Shown here piece by piece: positions 60,742 to 64,000 of a DNA stretch of 64,000 bases; within the stretch, counting starts at the first letter, position 1; every line of letters begins with the position of its first letter. The position numbers and the translations under genes are program-made. A model generated the notes under the pieces. It saw only the letters and a program-made list of their open reading frames with translations, made no database searches and was not told where the DNA came from. The stretch is from Enterobacter_D sp963521185 (GTDB lineage Bacteria > Pseudomonadota > Gammaproteobacteria > Enterobacterales > Enterobacteriaceae). The DNA lies in assembly GCA_963521185.1 (NCBI GenBank), contig CAUQTV010000002.1:62001-126000 (forward strand), in the 5' to 3' direction.

Positions 60742-61599
60742 ATGAGCCTGAAAACGCTTAAATATTTTTCAACATTGCTGGTGTTAGCCGTCGCTATTGT
60801 GGCCGGACTGTGGCTGTGGAATTACTATATGCAGTCGCCCTGGACACGCGACGGGAAAATCCGTGCCGAACAGGTCAGCGTCACGCCGCAGGTTTCCGGC
60901 AGCATCACCACCCTTGGCGTGCGTGACAATCAGTTTGTTCATGCGGGTGACGTGTTATTTCGCATTGATGACACGCCCTATCGCATTGCGATTCTGAACG
61001 CCCAGGCGCAGCTCGCCCGCGCGCAAACGGAGCTGGCGAAAGCCAACAAAGAGGCCGACCGTCGGCGGAATTTGCCGCGCAACTACATTTCTGCTGAAGA
61101 CATGGACACAGCAAATATTACCGTTAAAGCGATGCAGGCTGACGTAGCGGCGGCGCAGGCCGCCCTTGAGCAGGCGCAGTGGCAGCATCAACAAACGACG
61201 GTGAAATCTCCGGTAGACGGGTGGATCACTAACCTCTCTGCGCGCGTCGGCAACTACGCCACAGCGGGCCAGCCGGTGTTTGCGCTGGTAGACAGCCACT
61301 CGTTTTACGTGGTGGGGTATTTTGAAGAGACCAAATTACGCCATATCCGTGAAGGGATGCCTGCGCAGGTAATCCTTTATAGCAGCAACCAAAAGTTACA
61401 GGGTCACGTTTCCAGTATAGGTCGGGCTATTTACGACCAGAGCGTGGAGAGCGACAGTAACCTCGTTGCCGATATCAAACCCAACGTGCCGTGGGTACGG
61501 CTGGCCCAGCGCGTGCCGGTGCGCATTCAGTTTGACGCGCTGCCGGAGGACATCACGCTGGTGTCCGGCACCACCTGCACCGTCGCCATCGGGCGCTGA
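60742..61599 (+). CDS. ydhJ: YdhJ, periplasmic membrane-fusion protein
   Basis: HlyD/AaeA-type adaptor of 285 residues, as in E. coli. A single N-terminal anchor is followed by a biotinyl-lipoyl half (QVSVTPQVSGSITTLGVRDN), a helical hairpin (QAQLARAQTELAKANKEADR) and the second half VKSPVDGWITNLSARVGN. The ATG at 60742 gives MSLKTLKYFST, like E. coli. It connects pump YdhK to the periplasm or an outer-membrane channel. Confidence 0.95.
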   Translation: MSLKTLKYFSTLLVLAVAIVAGLWLWNYYMQSPWTRDGKIRAEQVSVTPQVSGSITTLGVRDNQFVHAGDVLFRIDDTPYRIAILNAQAQLARAQTELAKANKEADRRRNLPRNYISAEDMDTANITVKAMQADVAAAQAALEQAQWQHQQTTVKSPVDGWITNLSARVGNYATAGQPVFALVDSHSFYVVGYFEETKLRHIREGMPAQVILYSSNQKLQGHVSSIGRAIYDQSVESDSNLVADIKPNVPWVRLAQRVPVRIQFDALPEDITLVSGTTCTVAIGR

Positions 61600-61601
61600 C
61601 C

Positions 61602-63614
61602 GTGCGCGTTCTGGCTTCTCTGCCCTGGTTCAACGCGACCGCGCCCCAGTGGCGTTACGCCCTACGAAACGGCATCGCCATGTGCCTTGCGCTGACCGTC
61701 GCCTATTGCCTGAATCTGGATGAGCCGTACTGGGCGATGACGTCGGCGGCGGTGGTCAGCTTCCCAACGGTGGGCGGCGTGATCAGTAAAAGTCTCGGGC
61801 GCATCGCCGGTAGCCTGCTTGGGGCTTCTGCGGCCATGCTTATCGCCGGACATGCGCTCAACGATCCCTGGCTGTTCCTGTTTTCCATGGCCGCCTGGAT
61901 CGGCGTCTGCACCTGGGCCTGTGCGCACTTTAGCAATAACGTCGCCTACGCCTTTCAACTGGCGGGTTACACGGCGGCGATCATTGCGTTTCCGATGGTC
62001 AATATCACCGACCCGGCGCAGCTGTGGGAGATTGCGCAGTCGCGCGTTTGTGAAGTCGTGGTCGGGATTTTATGCGGCGGCGCGATGATGATGATCCTGC
62101 CGAGCACCTCCGACGGCACCGCGCTTACCTCCGCGCTCAAGAACATGCATGCCCGACTGCTGGAGCACGCCAGCCTGCTGTGGCAGCCGGAAACCACCGA
62201 CGCCATTCGTACCGCCCATGAAACTATTATCAGCCAGATACTGACCACCAATCTGCTGCGCATTCAGGCCTTCTGGAGCCATTACCGCTTCCGGCGGCAA
62301 AATCCTTTACTGAATTATCTGCTCCACCAGCAGTTGCGCATGACCAGCGTAACCTCCAGCGTGCGGCGACTGCTGCTCAACTGGCCCGCTGCCCCCGCCC
62401 ATACCCGCAGCGTGCTCGAACAACTGCTGGCTGAGCTTGCCCGTCCGCAGGCGGATGCGTACAGCGTTGCGCGGATCATTGCCCCGCTCGCGCCTGCCGA
62501 CGATCACGATTACCGTCACCGGGCATTCTGGCTGCGGCTGCGCTACTTCTGCCAGTTGCACCTGACCAGTAGCCGCTGGATCGCACGCCTCGAAGACGCA
62601 TCCCCCACCCGCACCTTCAGCGTTCCCCGCGCCCCGGCGCTGGCCCGGCACACGGACAATCTTGAAGCGGTGTGGAGCGGCTTGCGCACTTTCGTCACTC
62701 TGACGGTGCTGGGTGCCTGGTGTATCGGCACCCAGTGGGACGCCGGCTCCGCCGCGCTGACGCTCGCCGCCATCAGCTGTGTGCTCTACTCTGTTGTCGC
62801 TTCGCCGTTTAACTCGCTGTCGCTGTTAATGCGCACGCTGGTGCTGCTGAGCCTGTTCAGCTTTGTCATTAAATTTGGCCTGATGGTGCAGCTCACCGAA
62901 CTGTGGGAATTCTTGCTGTTTCTGTTTCCGCTGCTGACCACGATGCAGCTGTTGAAGCTACAAATGCCAAAGTTCGCTGGCCTGTGGGGGCAGTTGATTG
63001 TCTTTATGGGATCGTTTATCGCGGTGACCAATCCCCCGGTGTATGACTTTGCCGACTTCTTAAATGACGATCTGGCAAAGCTGCTGGGTGTGGGGATGTC
63101 GTGGCTGGCATTTGCCGTGCTGCGCCCCGGATCGGACGCACGAAAAAGCTATCGCCACATCCGCACGTTACGCCTGCGTTTTGTCGATCAGCTTAGCCGC
63201 AGACCCCGCGCCAGCGAAAGCGAGTTTGAGTCGCTGGTTTATCATCACATCAGCCAGCTTAGTCAGAGTAAAGACGCACAGGCCCGCCGCTGGCTGCTGC
63301 GCTGGGGCGTGGTGTTGATGAACTGTTCCCACGTGGTGTGGCAGCTGCGCAGCTGGGAGACCCGCTCCGATCCGCTGGCGCAGGTGCGCGATGTGTGTCT
63401 GAGTCTGCTGCGCGATGTGATGAGCGAGCGCGGCGTACAGCACTCGCTGTTGAGTTCGACGTTAAGCGAGTTGCAGCGCATCTGCGACACGCTCGCTCGC
63501 CACCATCAGCCTGCTGCGCGGGAACTGGCGTCCATTGTCTGGCGTCTCTACTGCGCCTTACTGCAACTGGAGCAGGCCCCGACAGCAGGTACAATTCACC
63601 CGGTGACTACTTGA
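61602..63614 (+). CDS. ydhK: YdhK, FUSC/AaeB-family efflux transporter
   Basis: A 670-residue protein, as in E. coli, with two blocks of about six spans (about 20-170 and 350-500), each followed by a cytoplasmic region: the FUSC/ArAE layout known from AaeB (aromatic acid export). The start is a GTG two bases after ydhJ. The substrate is unknown. The last eight bases overlap the end of convergent sodC. Confidence 0.94.
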   Translation: MRVLASLPWFNATAPQWRYALRNGIAMCLALTVAYCLNLDEPYWAMTSAAVVSFPTVGGVISKSLGRIAGSLLGASAAMLIAGHALNDPWLFLFSMAAWIGVCTWACAHFSNNVAYAFQLAGYTAAIIAFPMVNITDPAQLWEIAQSRVCEVVVGILCGGAMMMILPSTSDGTALTSALKNMHARLLEHASLLWQPETTDAIRTAHETIISQILTTNLLRIQAFWSHYRFRRQNPLLNYLLHQQLRMTSVTSSVRRLLLNWPAAPAHTRSVLEQLLAELARPQADAYSVARIIAPLAPADDHDYRHRAFWLRLRYFCQLHLTSSRWIARLEDASPTRTFSVPRAPALARHTDNLEAVWSGLRTFVTLTVLGAWCIGTQWDAGSAALTLAAISCVLYSVVASPFNSLSLLMRTLVLLSLFSFVIKFGLMVQLTELWEFLLFLFPLLTTMQLLKLQMPKFAGLWGQLIVFMGSFIAVTNPPVYDFADFLNDDLAKLLGVGMSWLAFAVLRPGSDARKSYRHIRTLRLRFVDQLSRRPRASESEFESLVYHHISQLSQSKDAQARRWLLRWGVVLMNCSHVVWQLRSWETRSDPLAQVRDVCLSLLRDVMSERGVQHSLLSSTLSELQRICDTLARHHQPAARELASIVWRLYCALLQLEQAPTAGTIHPVTT

Positions 63615-64000
63615 TCACCCCACAGGCGTAACGCTCGCCGCCACCGCCGAGGGGTTTGGGCTGATCGGACATATTATCGCCGCCCACGTGGATCATCAGC
63701 GCTTTGTCTTTAACGTCAGCCAGTTTTTTCAGCCGTGGGGCCACCACCGCGTCGGTGGCTTTGCCGTCGTTATTGACCACCAGCACAGGGAGATCGCCGG
63801 TGTGTCCCATCCCTTCCGGGCCTTCATGTTTACCGGTAGTGTGGGGATCCAGGTGCCCTCCCGCCGCTTCCGCCGCCGAGGCTTTACCCTCTTTCATTGC
63901 CGGTTCGCAGGAGCCTTTCGCGTGGACGTGAAAGCCGTGCTCGCCTGGCGGCAGGGCTTTGAGATCGGGTGCAAACTCCAGCCCTTTATCGGTTTCGCTG
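63607..64000 (-). CDS. sodC: Periplasmic Cu/Zn superoxide dismutase SodC (N-terminus outside window)
   Basis: The visible 130 C-terminal residues contain the copper ligands in GEHGFHVHAKGSC, the zinc loop GGHLDPHTTGKHEGPEGMGH with HTGDLP, and the final copper ligand in LMIHVGGDNMSDQP. The cysteine pair (SCEPA and YACGVIK) can form the conserved disulphide. The enzyme removes superoxide in the periplasm. It is convergent with ydhK, with an eight-base overlap. The signal peptide lies beyond the right edge. Confidence 0.96.
   Translation of the reverse strand, partial: SETDKGLEFAPDLKALPPGEHGFHVHAKGSCEPAMKEGKASAAEAAGGHLDPHTTGKHEGPEGMGHTGDLPVLVVNNDGKATDAVVAPRLKKLADVKDKALMIHVGGDNMSDQPKPLGGGGERYACGVIK

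Overview
The window is a terminus-proximal stretch of an Enterobacteriaceae chromosome. Most genes match, in order and almost residue for residue, the E. coli K-12 segment running from ynfK through mlc, rstAB, tus, fumCA, manA, mal, rsx, tyrS and slyA to sodC. It is not E. coli: it carries an M32 carboxypeptidase, a CHASE4-GGDEF-EAL protein, a GH15/SDR/YciE-like stress group and a second methionine aminopeptidase. It also has smrA-mcaS-ogt-fnr-uspE next to pntBA and lacks pdxY at its usual place. An Enterobacter/Lelliottia/Leclercia/Kosakonia-like genus fits, but the genus cannot be fixed from sequence reading alone. No rRNA, tRNA, CRISPR array, prophage or intact insertion sequence was seen.

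Layout. 1-6.8 kb: bioD2 (partial), mlc, ynfL, ynfM, a new 31-codon membrane ORF, the carboxypeptidase, asr and ydgU. 6.9-9.9 kb: ydgD and a dual GGDEF/EAL protein, tail to tail. 9.9-17.2 kb is the accessory region: five orphan minus-strand genes (one BssS-like), then SDR, GH15 glycosidase, YciE-like ferritin-fold protein, DUF1272 protein, and a ParD-like/Map2 gene pair. 17.2-24.1 kb: smrA, the small RNA mcaS, ogt, fnr, uspE, pntB-pntA. 24.7-31 kb: ydgH, ydgI, folM, ydgC, rstA and rstB, the last two separated by two small antisense genes. 31-38 kb: a Ter site with tus, fumC, fumA, manA, ydgA. 38-46 kb: malI/malXY, add, ydgJ, blr, cnu, ydgK. 46.3-52.5 kb: rsxABCDGE-nth. 53-64 kb: dtpA, gstA, tyrS, pdxH, mliC, anmK, slyB, slyA, ydhIJK, sodC (partial).

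Links between genes. RstA, encoded at 28.5 kb, has a candidate binding site in front of asr at 6.1 kb. Mlc, MalI, Fnr and SlyA each have a recognisable operator at their own gene. Tus has its Ter site in its own promoter region, oriented to stop forks coming from the left. PntAB, the Rsx complex, Nth, Ogt, SodC and UspE make the region rich in redox and damage-repair functions. Several orphan small genes have sigma-S-like -10 elements, suggesting a stationary-phase layer in the accessory part.

Most interesting leads: the ParD-like/methionine aminopeptidase pair with its palindromic leader; the rstA-rstB operon split by antisense small genes; the new small ORF at 4.4 kb; the double TTGCGCAA dyad before add; and the 15-bp RNA stem between fnr and uspE.
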